Assembly (NCBI GenBank): GCA_024663395.1
Contig: JANFAH010000140.1
Location: 1-60,064 of the forward strand
Reading direction: 5' to 3'
Origin: Pisolithus tinctorius
Lineage: Eukaryota > Basidiomycota > Agaricomycetes > Boletales > Pisolithaceae
DNA: 60,064 bases
Made by a program: the position numbers and the translations under genes. Shown piece after piece: positions 35,817 to 47,382 of the stretch. The notes beneath the pieces were generated by a model. It made no database searches. It had not been told where the DNA came from and saw nothing but the letters and a program-made list of their open reading frames with translations. The number at the start of each line of letters is the position of its first letter. Positions within the stretch are counted from its first letter, which is position 1.

Positions 35817-37835
35817 ATGTCGTCGTCTCTGGAACGTATCCCGCTTGATGTCCTCCTGCAAATCGCATTCTTTAGCGCGGAGCCCGCGCCACTGACGTCG
35901 CTCGATAGTCTACTTCAGCTTCTCCTCACCTCCCGTACACTCTATCATCTCTTGTCGATTCGGACATGCCCTCAGCTATACGCTGACATTTTCCGCGTAA
36001 CTTTCGACCTGTCGGGGTATCTTCGCAAGTCAGGGCAATGTGCTAAGACAACGTCATACCTTGCGCAGGAACTCCGGAGGCGTGCAGGTTTACTGCGCCG
36101 GATTCGTCGGTCTCATATGACTCACGAACACCTACTTTCGGACCTCTGGGGCATATATTTCATGCTTCTCGAGAGTGATTCTCTCAACGAGATGCATCTG
36201 CATTCCGTTGGTGTTTCCCAATGGATACTAGGCGTTCTGGAGAACCTCTGTCCCGCGACCGGTTCCTGTGATCAGCAAACTGTTGCACTCGCTATTGTAG
36301 TGGCGTCTTTGGTCTTGTCACGGAGTGAGTCTGTTCCTGGCCCGTGGGGATCCTAATTGAACATGATTCTAATCAGATGATATTTCCGCGCTGCGGCCGG
36401 AGGCCTACAATCGGATACTCGATTCGATACGGCCATTCGCAACGTATACACCTCTCGTGAGTATAGCCGCTCGCTATCATGTGATCTCTCTCTCACCAGC
36501 AGTATGACAGCACCTTCATGAGGACGTAAGTGGCGTTGTTGTCTTCTTAGTTTTCACGATCAACCGATGTGTTCCCGACACAGGCTGCGCGTTCTCACTA
36601 TTTCGGTCAGGGGCCAAGCGATGGCACTCTCTACAACGGATTGACGATATTTCCACCGAATCTTTCGTCATCTTCCATATTCCTGACATTTGCTTTGAAA
36701 GAGGCAATACCTCTCCAAGTTCCCCCTCATCTTCCGGCAACGAGGGCGGAAGCGATTGCTGTAGGAAATGATGGGCCGACGAAGGAAGATTTCTTTGCCG
36801 TTACAGCGATGAGAACGCCGCTTCTGGCGGATTCATTCCAGCCAAGTCGGTCTCGCGAATCTGTCTCAGATCTTTCTCAAGAAGAGCAACGGCCATCAAG
36901 AAGCACGATACATGATGAAGACTTCTCTCGCGTAGCTCGGCGCTTGGATCTTTTCCCTTGTGCTCAGGAGCTTGAGACATATCTACCTGGTCTACTTACC
37001 GGTATTTGGGAAGGGAGTTACATGGTATGTTGCTTAATTGGTAATCGAAGATGCATGTGCACGATTGCTGACACTTGTGCGTCCCAGGTGGCGCCGTCGG
37101 TTGCCGCGCACCCTTTTGGCATTGAAGAGAACCAGGACTTCCTCTGTCGGAAGCCCATCCAATTCCGGCTGGAAGAGTTTCTTTCTTTCGCTCCATGGCT
37201 TCCCTTGCCGATCGACTCCAGCCCATCCACGGACAATCACGGGTTGCAGAATCCGTCTGACAGAAATGATGAACCCCCTTCGGTGTGTTTTCTGGGCACA
37301 CTAGCATTGGTGCAGCTGTCATACTAACTCCCGAACTTTCTGATACAGCGTTCTGTCCAGTTTATCGATGGCAACACGGGGAAATGCTATGATTACGAGC
37401 CCCTTCGCCTAAGTGGCGTACCCAAGTCTGGCAGGAACGCTCGGCACGCCTTGGATGTCGTCATCATTGGTGAAGTAAGAGGCCCCTTTTTGTCCGTGCT
37501 CAGGCACGTTGTGCTCACGCCCATCCGGCAGACTCCACGCCGGTTCCAGGTTGCATGGGGTGCTTATAAGTACATCGGGCGGGTTCGCTTATCGGACGGA
37601 TTAATTAGCCTAACACGGAAACCGGTGAGTCCATGTCAATCTCCCTGCGAGTGATTTATTCGTGCTCACTCCGTTTTATATTTAGCTGACAGCTTCAGAA
37701 GACGGGTCTGGGATTTGGGTATTTGAGGGGTACCTCCAAAGCAGACGCACGTTCGTTGGTAGGTGGAACTCGCTGAGCACAGACGAGCCGGGGGTAGGAG
37801 GCATATTTAGTGTTTCCAAGACTTCGGACTCATAG
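35817..37835 (+). CDS. F-box-like protein, paralogue 3 of 3
   Basis: Same family as the two minus-strand genes to the left. Start ATG at 35817 (MSSSLERIPLDVLLQIAFFS), 48 bp after TATTTAAA at 35769-35776. Exon 1 contains LLQLLLTSRTLYHLLSIRTC, PQLYADIFRVTFDLSGYLRK and SDLWGIYFMLLESDSLNEMH. Short middle exons give LRPEAYNRILDSIRPFATY. Then come FALKEAIPLQVPPHLPATRA, DGPTKEDFFAVTAM, ELETYLPGLLTGIWEGSYM and EEFLSFAPWLPLPIDS. The C-terminal module has HALDVVIIGE, WGAYKYIGRVRLSDGLISLT and GSGIWVFEGYLQSRRTFVGR, and ends SVSKTSDS at TAG 37833-37835. About nine exons are needed. Opposite orientation to paralogues 1 and 2 implies an inversion or independent insertion. It looks intact. Confidence 0.82.
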
Positions 37836-40252
37836 GACGATCGAATGATTAGTGTAAACGTTGGTTACTAGCACGGCCAACATTCCCATTAAACAGCATT
37901 ATTTAATAATGTACATGCATGCAGTATTACTTATAGTATAGTACGATTGCTGAGACAGTGATGCCTGGAACTAACATGGTTTGTACATGCGTGTACTAAG
38001 TACAGTTGGGCCAGTAAAGGCGAACACACGGCCTCCTTGGACGCGCCGCGCGCAACCTTGGAGTTAACTTTGAAAGCTGATGGCAAGCCGGGAATGGAAG
38101 GTCTCGTCCTATGATGTGTATGGTTTCTCCACGCATTACGGAATGCATTGCAGAGTGGGCACTGCCTTGGGACCTCAGAGGCATGTTTAGGAGGGAGAGC
38201 CACATCCATGGCGGGGTCCCTTACTGGTGTTTTTACAAGACACCGAGCTTAGCACTACGGTCGGTCGCAAGGTGGCAGCGATGTGAACTGCGATATTGGG
38301 CACTCCAAGGGCCCAGCCTGGTCGCATTCACTATGCGATCGGAGCCGACGAGAATAGATTACTTTATGCATGCTACGAATCGCCAAGGACAGCGGTGATA
38401 CCGTGAAGGGAATGTATAAAGGGGCATTGTTAAAGGCACCGGTGCGTATGCAACGATTCAGGTACTACTTAATCTGAACGCGAGGGTGAGATGACCGCAT
38501 CCGTAAACTTCGCAACGTTTGGTGAAGCGAGCACGAACTGAGATAAGCAGAATGTCCCCATAGAGGAAGACTGGACCAGGACCCAGTCACATGGGACTTG
38601 AGAGCTGGAAGGTTCCGTACAGCATGATGGGTAATTTTGTGCACCACAGAGGAAGCGGTGTATTGCATGTTGGCTAATATATGTCCATCATATCATTACT
38701 GGAATATATCTGTCTGCCTTGAGACAGAGCCAATCAACGGAATTTTCCGACACCTGTCATAAACGGGGTGCACGTATGGTGGTGACAGAATGTGACCTGT
38801 GAATGTGATCGGGCAACGTGGTAAGAAAAAAAAGGCTTTATCAACGATGGCTTGTCCGTGTGAGGTTAACGCACACAATTGGCATGAAGATCTCTACTGT
38901 CAGATGTTAGATGTGACGGCTGTGGGGAGTCAACGCGTAGGGGTGGCCAGCTGAGATGAGTCGTCAATCGCAGTGGGGGTATCGCCGGGTTATTCGCGAA
39001 AACCGAAGCCGGACACCTACCAGCACCGCCGCAGTGATGTGGGTCAGCGGAGAACTGCGATGGGTCGGAACTTTGTCATACTGTACACATGCAAAGTGTG
39101 TATCTGATCCGCGGAGATTTGGGTACCCGTCGTCATCGTATCGCGCGACGTCCCGTTAATGAACTTACCGATACAACCAAGGCTTGCAATGTAGGTACCT
39201 ACCTGACAAATAGGGCATTGCACAGGAAGTCGAGAATTTCACTGCGGTTGTGCAGCAACAGACAGGGGGTTCGTCTTCTCTGTAGGTATCGTTGGGCGGA
39301 CTTCTGATGGCAAGTCCACTACGTCATCGTAAGAAGGCGGGTGCGGTGTCTTCTCTGTGCATTACCCCGTTACGATACGTCTGTACTCGATGACGTTGGT
39401 CGATAACAAGGTGTCTTCTGCTCCTTCGTTATTACCTTCCGTCACGGAACCACCGCCTTCTCGGTCAGGTCGAACGCCGGGGTATCTCGACCCTCACTAA
39501 GGTCCGTCCAACGTGTATAAACCCTGGCAAATCTGTGTGATAACTGTGGACAATCACGCTCGGTCAGTCAGAAATATGCCGAGGGGGGAGGCCAAGAGTC
39601 AGGCCCCAGGCCCTGTTCACGGTGTTCGCAGCGGTTTTCCGATGAGGATTTGAACCATGAAGTGCACGCACGACGTACGAATGTTGAGAAGACTAAGACC
39701 CACAAACCTACTGGGCCACAAATCATCATTCCCCATCAGATCAAGGGGAGGGTGGCGTGCAGGCAAGCTGGTTGGGGTACTTTCTTTCCTCAGAAAGAAC
39801 AAGAGAGTGGTTGCACATCATGAAGAGGCTGGCGCTCCACAAGGGACGGCTTGATGGCTCCAATACGATCGTGATACACTCTATGAACGGCGATCAGTAC
39901 CTGGGCCTTGTTTCAGAGGGGGTTCTGTGCAGGGTCATATGGGAAAACAGAAGGTATGAGCGTCAAAAAACATCATGGAAGTCAAAGTCCAGAGGGAATA
40001 CCAACCCTAGGTTGCCTGAACTAAGCCCTACTACCAAGCCCTGCTACCAAGCCCCCTGTGATACCATGCCACTAGGCCAACCACTATGTTTGTCTTTGTT
40101 TGGTGTTTGACGGGTCGCTCTCACGAGAATATTGCTGGCAACACCACACAACTTGGTTGTTTTGTTTTCTTCACTGTCATTGTCACATACCCCGTCGCAG
40201 GGAGCAGAAGAACTCGTCCGTTCCTTTAAACCGTAGTGCTAGCTTAAATTTT
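37836..40252. other. Gene-poor stretch, nothing assigned
   Basis: About 2.4 kb. The first 150 bases are A/T-rich with repeated GTACATGC-type words. A plus-strand frame near 39760-40110 is open for about 117 codons but carries no recognised motif. A tRNA-like B box (GGTTCAAATCC, minus strand near 39652) lacks a matching acceptor stem and was not accepted. Confidence 0.45.
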
Positions 40253-41254
40253 ATGGCGATGCGAGCTTTTGCCATTCTGTCTGTGCTCTTAACGGCTGTT
40301 CTGGCCCAATCTTCGGTGCGGTTTCCAAGGAACGTGTTTTCACTGATTTGAAGAGCTAATCGTCACAATCTGTGCCTTCAGTCTAATCCACTCATTCCCC
40401 AAGGAATCTCTACCAGCTGCACCAATTATCTTACGCAGCTGGACAGTTCGAACTTCACCACCTGCACTAGTCCCATACTCTCTGCGCTTGCGCAGTATAC
40501 CCCCGGTGGCAATGCCAGCACTTCACTCTCCGACATCAACACTGCGCTCAACAACGTCTGCGCTTCTAGCGTGACAGCTGGGTGCCCTGACAATGTCATC
40601 AGTGCTCAGCTGAGCTCGTTCTACGCTGCTTGCACACAAGAATTGATATCTTCCCCCAACGAAGACGTCAAGAGAATATACGATACCATGTATGCTCTCC
40701 CTCCGCTGAGGAAGGCTATTTGCGCAAAGGACGACAGCGGAAAATACTGTGCTGCCGAACTGAACACGCACGCATCGGGCAGTGTGGATGTCGTTACGCA
40801 GGGTTCCAAGCCATCGTCAATGGGGCAATACCTATATACGACACAGTCGGGCAGTACCGTCACCCGCCGAGATTCATCCGAGGCTCTCATTCCTAACGTC
40901 ACTACCTACGAAGATACCAATCTTGTCTTCTTGTTCCTGGAACCATCCACCGACTCGACCACTTTCTGCGTCAGCTGCACGAGGAATATCCTCACGCCCT
41001 TCATCACCTTCGAGTCCAATACTCCCTATGCTCCTGGCATCAACAACAGCCTCATCATGGCCGGTCAAACTGCGTTGTATAACAGCATCCAGTCGACCTG
41101 CGGTACCAATTTCCTCAGCGGAGCTGTTCAGGCTGCTGGCGGACTGTCTAGCAGCATTTTGAGTGGCAATGCTCCTCGTTCCCTCAGCCATGATGTCTCC
41201 GTTGCAGTCAGTGCGATTCTCGGTGCCGCCGCATTCGCTGCAGTGTCTATCTAG
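40253..41254 (+). CDS. Secreted, probably GPI-anchored cell-surface protein
   Basis: Two exons, 40253-40315 and 40382-41254, joined over a 66-nt intron. The first exon encodes a signal peptide (MAMRAFAILSVLLTAVLAQS). The mature part begins NPLIPQGISTSCTNYLTQLD and has regularly spaced cysteines (TTCTSPI, NNVCASSVTAGCPDNV, YAACTQEL, KAICAKDDSGKYCAAEL, FCVSCTRNI, STCGTNF), suggesting disulfide-bonded repeats, plus several N-glycosylation sequons (NFT, NAS, NVT, NNS). The C-terminus is a small-residue and hydrophobic tail (SVAVSAILGAAAFAAVSI) typical of a GPI signal. The fold resembles a family of extracellular proteins common in Agaricomycetes (possibly DUF7729, from memory). Function unknown; cell wall or plasma membrane outer face is expected. 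Confidence 0.85.
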
Positions 41255-41650
41255 AGAGTAAAGGACCTGGGGACGTCTGGAAATACGATACCTACCTGCA
41301 TTGTGATCAGGACATTCACAATCTTGTTGGGCGCATGGTCATTTCCGTGCAATACTTTATACCCCTTTTACATATTTAAACCATTCTTCGTGCAGGTTAC
41401 CATTGTCTTCTCGTTACTGATCTATCTCACTTGCTGTTGAACGGCACAATACAGAGCACAGATTTACTACCTATCATGTTCGCTGTGTCTGCGACATTTT
41501 CAGTGTCTTGAACAGCCTCGGGCAATTCTAATACGAGTACGGAAGTTTACTGACGCCTTCTGGTAATTGTACTCAGCATGGCCGAAATGCCAATAGGCTC
41601 ATAGCCATTTGGAGTGCTTAGATAGAACTCGCAAGCCAGTAAGCTGAGGA
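41255..41650. terminator. Convergent 3' regions
   Basis: About 400 bp between the stop of the GPI-type gene and the stop of the DUF202-like gene, which face each other. It holds the two 3' UTRs; no separate gene seen. Confidence 0.45.
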
Positions 41651-42199
41651 TCAGAGCTCGATGATGAGCGCTAGTATTGCAATCTCCACTGCAAACACCA
41701 CTACTGTAATAAGAGCAACATCGAAACCTGCAGTAACAAAAGGACGTCCAAACTCTCGGGCGTCTTCTTGGCCAACGGTTGCAATGGCTTGCTTGTACAA
41801 CGTACTCAACTTTTCCGATGACCTGTCAGCAAAATCATGCCTGGAGTGTCGTGCGCGGACGTAGGAAAGAATGAAGAGGAGGATAGCGAGTACGAGGTAG
41901 AGAATGCCGACTTTACGCTCAGGAGTTAGCACAAAGTCCATACAGCTTTTTGGTCGTGCTCACTCTTGTAAAATCGGACGTCGAAGAGACGGAGAACGGT
42001 CAAGGCATATCCAAGACATGCAAGTGCAGTCCGACGATATGCACCGTCGAACGTTCTCTGCCGCGCTCTTAGCTCGTTGAGCTCAATAAGATCTATTGCA
42101 GAGAAAGAGCTTGCGCGGTGGCCTCTGTGTACATTTTAGTTTGCCAATACACAGGAGGTAGCTCGCAACTGACCTGTACAGATGATGCTGATGATGCAT
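41651..42199 (-). CDS. DUF202/YidH-like small membrane protein
   Basis: Three exons: 42199-42174 (MHHQHHLY), 42124-41964 and 41910-41651. They join in frame to IDLIELNELRARQRTFDGAY, RRTALACLGYALTVLRLFDV, RFYKIGILYLVLAILLFILS, YVRARHSRHDFADRS and the tail AGFDVALITVVVFAVEIAIL. The order (a QRTF-x-A-Y-RT helix, then paired transmembrane segments, then R-x-RHSxHDF) is typical of fungal DUF202-domain proteins. Three membrane segments are predicted at residues about 45-65, 75-95 and 130-155. Length about 150 residues. In yeast a related domain occurs in vacuolar transporter chaperone proteins, but this protein is a stand-alone membrane domain with no SPX or polymerase part. Role unknown. Confidence 0.8.
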
Positions 42200-42518
42200 G
42201 AGTACTCACAGGCAAACCGGCTCGGCTGGGGTGTGAGAAATCTGGTTTGGTTCGGTCCATACCGGGACAAGACCACTATTTTTCGTTGCTGCTAGCATTT
42301 TCGGACACACAACTGGTAGGGCAAGTCGAGATGGTCGTGCGGGCTATGCTAAGCTCGGGCGGTCGACTGGGTCTGCGTGCATCAAGCTATGGGTACGCTG
42401 GCGGTCCTTACTTGTCTCCTACCGTGCTCATCGATTGTTAGATTACTCCCGTTAGCTGCACGCCGGTCTCAGGTTCATCGGGTGTCTCTCCGGGCAAGTG
42501 TTAGCACACTCGAGAAGA
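42200..42518 (+). promoter_or_regulatory. Divergent promoter of DUF202-like gene and OXA1
   Basis: About 320 bp between two starts facing away from each other. An upstream plus-strand ATG near 42330 opens a frame rich in Arg, Leu and Ser (MVVRAMLSSGGRLGLRASSY) that looks like a mitochondrial presequence. It may be a first exon of OXA1, but I found no donor and acceptor pair that keeps the frame. Confidence 0.4.
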
Positions 42519-43804
42519 ATGCGCCTGACCGCCTTCCAGCTCTCACCGCTGCTCACTAATGGTGCTTGTCCAGCTGGTGTTGCAGGTGCACGCAGCTTTT
42601 GGTGGTCCAAGTCACCTGCACCTGAGCCTAACTCATCCGCGATCCCCGCGTCACCAGTTCCTCCAACCCAATCTTTGGAGACTGAGACCAACAATATCTC
42701 GGTCGACACAGCTACGCAAAATTCTGCGACTCCGGCGGATGAGGCAGTCGCGACGTCGCCGGCATCTGATTCCCTGCTCACTGCGACGACAGACCCCGCA
42801 TCCGCCGTGTCCGAGCTAGCTAATGTCATACAGCCTCTACAACACGGCGATCTTTATGACCTGGGACTCGTTAGTTGGTGGTCGCCTGCGGGATGGGTGA
42901 GGTATTCCATGGAAGTTCTGCATGTTACTACTGGCATGCCATGGTTCTATGTCATTGTGGCTGGAACGATTGCATGGAGACTGGCATCAATTCCATTGAC
43001 CATCATGTCTACTCGGAACGCGTCTCGTCTCCGGCCATTCACTACCCAAATGAAGGCTCTCGACGAGAAAGCTGAAAAGGCAGACCAAGCAGAGAAACTT
43101 GAAATTTTGCTGAAGAAGAAGCAGATAACGGAAAAAGCTGGTGTAACTGTGTTTTCGAGCTTGGGGGCACCATTAGGACAGATTATTTTGCAGTTTGCAC
43201 TGTTCCTTGGGGTCAAGGGGATGGTAACGCTGCCTGTGGAGCAGTTACGGGATAGCGGGGTTTGGTTTCTGCCTGATCTTACAGTGGCTGGTCCTTACTA
43301 CATCATGCCACTGGTAGTGGCTGGGTTGGCCAATGTGCAGTTGAGTGTGAGTTGTTCTGTGCACTCGGGCGGTGTTTGGTACTTCATGCGACCACTTTAG
43401 CTTCAAAAACGAGATATGGATCCGTCACGACCGGAAATGGCGCATGCACTCAACGTGTTCCGCGTTATGAGTTTTGCATTTACTCCTTTCATGGCGGCAT
43501 ACCCGGATGTAAGCTGTTCCCTTTTCATAGGAGCGCTCTAACTTAACGCTTTGGATAGGGTCTGTGGTTGAGCGTAGCGGCGGGCTTGGCAGTTTCCTTA
43601 ATCCAGACTCGCCTTCTGCAGATACCAAGCATCAGCACTAAATTGGGCATCATTCCTTTAACCAACAAGCTGCCACCCGTTCCGGCGACAGAGACCTTCC
43701 GACTCATTAGTCGCTATATCCAAAAGAAGTTTTCGGCAGGCCGTCGAAAGCCCCAGGCCCTACGACTGCCCAAAGCTAAGCCAGGCAGGGCTTCGAGAAG
43801 ATGA
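42519..43804 (+). CDS. OXA1: Mitochondrial inner-membrane insertase OXA1
   Basis: YidC/Oxa1/Alb3 family insertase that places mitochondrially made and some imported proteins into the inner membrane. Exons: 42519-43346, 43401-43508 and 43559-43804. The N-terminus is rich in Arg and Ser (MRLTAFQLSPLLTNG...GARSFWW) and suits mitochondrial import, though an additional upstream exon is possible. The core shows SWWSPAGWVRYSMEVLHVTT, GMPWFYVIVAGTIAWRLASI, SRLRPFTTQMKALDEKAEKA, LGAPLGQIILQFALFLGVKG, GPYYIMPLVVAGLANVQLS, MSFAFTPFMAAYPDGLWLSV and AGLAVSLIQTRLLQIPSI, the five-helix pattern of the family. The basic C-terminal tail (KKFSAGRRKPQALRLPKAKP) fits the ribosome-binding region. It is divergent from the DUF202-like gene. 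Confidence 0.92.
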
Positions 43805-44688
43805 TGTGATTCGCAATACCATACAGGAGTTTTCATAGATCTTAATCATGTGTTTTAGGGGGCACACCACTACTCATTTATCTGACCAAATGACAGGTGA
43901 ATATGAATGATGCATGTCAACGGCTAAGTACTGTGAAGGTGAGCGACACGTATATACAAGTCACGGAATTGGCATTGGCATTGCGTCCGACAATCAAGGG
44001 CGGGTTTTCCTCGATCTGTTCAGCGTCTGGACATATTGGCGTTTCTTTTGGAATGTGGTTTTCATTCCCGTCTATGAAGATGTATTGAGTACCCGCTCCA
44101 AGCAGATCATCGTAGAGGCACTGTTTGGAATGGCAGATACGACTTTTGGCAAGTTTCCGCACTAGTACTGCGGCCCCGATTACGCCAGGATCCGAAACCC
44201 GAGTTCTTATGCAACAGCAGAAGTTCGCCGCTTCCCTGGACATGATACATTTTTCACGCTCGCCTATCAGGATTCCAATTTCCATGTTGCTAGGTGTTCG
44301 CCGAGATCCTTATCATAAGCAGAGATTTGTTTCGTGGTACTTAATAAATACAGATAACACGTAGTCATACTCATAGATCTACGGGCTGTTCCCCCCCTTC
44401 GACAGAAATATATATATACAGCCCCAGGTAACGGGACTCAGATAGAACGAAGGAAAGAAGATGAATCTGGTACAAGGGTTGTGGTGGCAGGGGTCCGTTG
44501 TAATTATGTAAGCGCATACGCGGGCGTACTCCAATTGCCGCTGCAACAGCCGCCGCAAAAAGAAACGGCCTACACAGCACTAGAACAGACTTCGACTCGC
44601 TTTGACAGACAAGACAACCCCATATGCGTAGCTGCTCCATTTACTGCCGTTGAATTCTGGTTCCTTTTCCACCCCACACAATCATTGC
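43805..44688. other. Spacer between OXA1 and the exchanger gene
   Basis: About 880 bp. Short frames are open on both strands near 43900-44280, without a known motif. The right end should hold the promoter of the exchanger gene. Confidence 0.45.
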
Positions 44689-47100
44689 ATGATGGCTCTT
44701 GAACTCGGGTCAATAACGGTCCAAGCTTCTCCCGACTTGCCTACCAGCACCCCCGTAGCAGAGGAGGAGGAATACTATTCATCCTGGTCGTTATTCCTCG
44801 TGTGCCTGCTTCTGATCGTCTCGCTATGGACATCATATTACCTGCAAATAAGGCGGATACGGGCTATCCACGAAACCCTGGTTTCTATCTTTGCGGGGAT
44901 GTTCGTCGGACTTGTCGTTCGTCTTGCACCGGGTACTATGATCAGGGAAATGCTTGTGAGTATCTGAGGCGTTCCAGATGGGCTACGGTGCAATTGTGGA
45001 ATATCCATCTCGTGGAGAGTTGGGAGATGATTCGGTCCTTACGGAATAATAGAGTGGCATCTCAGAAGCCGTGATACTTACCTTCTCTCATCTCCAGACT
45101 TTCAAGCACACGCTCTTCTTTAATCTACTCCTCCCCCCAATTATCCTAAACTCCGGCTATGAGCTCAAACAGGTGAGAGATATTCCCAACTTGCGTGGAT
45201 ACTGCGGACTTGACCCTTGTGGAACATTGTAATTTTCAGGAGAACTTCTTTCGGAATTTTGGGTCTATCCTGGTGTTTGCCTTCGTAGGGACAACGATAT
45301 CCGCAGTCGGCGTGGGGTGGGTTTGCATTGCTTGCATGTCACGTTTTTTTCGTACCCACTGATCGTTTAAGCGTAGAGTTCTCGTCTACATTTACTCGTT
45401 CTTGGGACTGGAATCTCTCGATGTCTCATTGCTAGAGTGTCTGATCTTTGGCTCGACACTCTCTGCAACGGATCCGGTTACTATCCTATCGATCTTCCAC
45501 CAGTACAAAGTCGACCCCAAGCTATATACCATCATCTTTGGTGAAAGTTTGCTCAACGATGCCGTCAGTATCGTCATGTATGAGTGAGTGTCGATTGGTT
45601 GATTTGGTGGTTTCGTCTGCAAAAAAAGGGGAATTTAAAATGCCATTATACAGGACACTGTCCCAATTTCACGGGACTGAGATATATCTCTCTTCTATAT
45701 TCCATGGGATTGGTATTTTCTTACTCTCATTCAGCGTATCAATGGCACTAGGTGTCACCTTCGGCCTTGCGATGTCCTTGACATTGAAACATTCCTCCTT
45801 GAACCACTACCCCTCCGTTGAATCGTGTCTCGTGGCACTCTGCGCCTATACTTGCTACTTCTTTTCCAATGGTCTGTCGATGTCCGGCATCGTGTCACTC
45901 CTGTTTTGTGGCATCACCTTGAAGCACTACGCATACCACACCATGTCGCACAAAACACAGCGCACCACCAAATACATTTTCTCGACTCTCGCTCAACTCT
46001 CCGAGAACTTCATCTTCATCTATCTCGGACTCTCACTTTTCACAAGCCCCCCTTCCTCAGAACGTGTCACAAACTACGTCAAACCTTTATTCATCACTGT
46101 TTCAACGGTGGCTGTAGTTTTTACGCGGTATGCGGCTGTTTTCCCGCTTTCTGAAGTGATCAACTTTTTCGTGCGACATTTCCGCGGCCAGAGGCACGAA
46201 GAACTTCCCCACTCCTATCAGATGATGTTGTTTTGGGCCGGTTTACGTGGTGCAGTCGGAGTTGCACTCGCTGCCGGATTTAAAGGTGAAAATGCCCAAA
46301 CACTACGAACGACGGTCCTCGTTGTAGTTGTCCTTACTGTCATCGTCTTTGGGGGCACGACGGCACGGATGCTCGAAATTCTTGGTATTCGGACAGGCGT
46401 GGAAGATGAGGCTGCGAGCGACAGCGATGAGGAGGAGTACCTTGGACGCGCCCCTTGGACAGCTCGCCGCAACTCGGGTGGTTGGGCAGCGAGATATACG
46501 GATGAGCCGACGGGGTACATTTCTCAAGCGCAAGGTTATAGCCGTGCTGCGGCACGGATAGGGACGCATTATGGACCCCGCAATTACAATCACCATGCGC
46601 AACCGCCTCTATCGCCGGGAGCAACGAACATGTTTTCCGCGGCGTCGTCTGAATCGTTTGATTCGGACGTGGAAGTTCTGCCAATGGCGAATACGGCTGG
46701 GAATGCTGGCGTGCATACTGCAGATCCTGGGGCAGCAAGTCAGGGACCTGAGGGAGGTGCAAGCGAGGATGGGAAGTGGTTCCAGACGCTGGACGAGAGA
46801 TACCTATTACCTCTGTTTTCGAACGCTACGGCCAGCCGGACGTTCCAGGCACGGAGAGCTCGCAGGAACGCTTCGCATTCTACAAGCGCCGTCAACCGCG
46901 GTGCCTCAGGTACCCCTCACGACAGCGAAGACGAGGCAGACGGCCCGGAGATTGTCTTGAGTGCGCCAAGTAATACTACCCATGCGCAAGAATTCCCGCG
47001 AACGCAGTCCCCTGAGGAGCAGAGCCGGTTTGAGCGAGGGCTAGGTACGCCGGTTTTACGGAATGGGAGCAGAGATGACGGACAGAGTCGTGCTTCGTGA
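44689..47100 (+). CDS. Na+(K+)/H+ exchanger, NHX1 type
   Basis: CPA1-family antiporter of endosomal and vacuolar membranes, moving Na+ or K+ in exchange for H+. Five exons: 44689-44955, 45098-45172, 45240-45316, 45377-45583 and 45654-47100. Hallmarks: [20 protein letters not shown] (amiloride-binding and PPIILNSGY motif), [40 protein letters not shown], the core [18 protein letters not shown] and [14 protein letters not shown]. About eleven hydrophobic segments precede a long hydrophilic tail from about residue 430, with acidic ([19 protein letters not shown]) and Ser/Arg-rich parts, ending DDGQSRAS. The ATG at 44689 is followed directly by a second in-frame ATG. The gene is complete and all transport motifs are intact. 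Confidence 0.93.
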
Positions 47101-47382
47101 TTAGCTACATACGAAGAGAAGTATATATACGTACTAGGCATCTATAGACTTGGTTCGCCGCGAACGTGAGGCTAGTACATTAAGTACTGGCCTTTGATGA
47201 CCTTCACTTATTTCATGATCGCCCAACGATTCATCAATTTATTAAATAGACATTATATGCTGCAGTTTGAGAGTAATGTACTGGGTAATTCGTGATTTAT
47301 AAACAACACCCCCGTAATCTGGAGAACTATGGTAAGACCATGTATATGTGCATAATGTCAACAATGGGGAAATATTCTGTCG

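Noticed and set aside
39640..39720. Possible tRNA on the minus strand (A-box-like TGGCCCAGTAGG and B box GGTTCAAATCC)
   Set aside because: The T stem pairs at only two of five positions and no acceptor stem can be drawn, so the boxes are likely chance.
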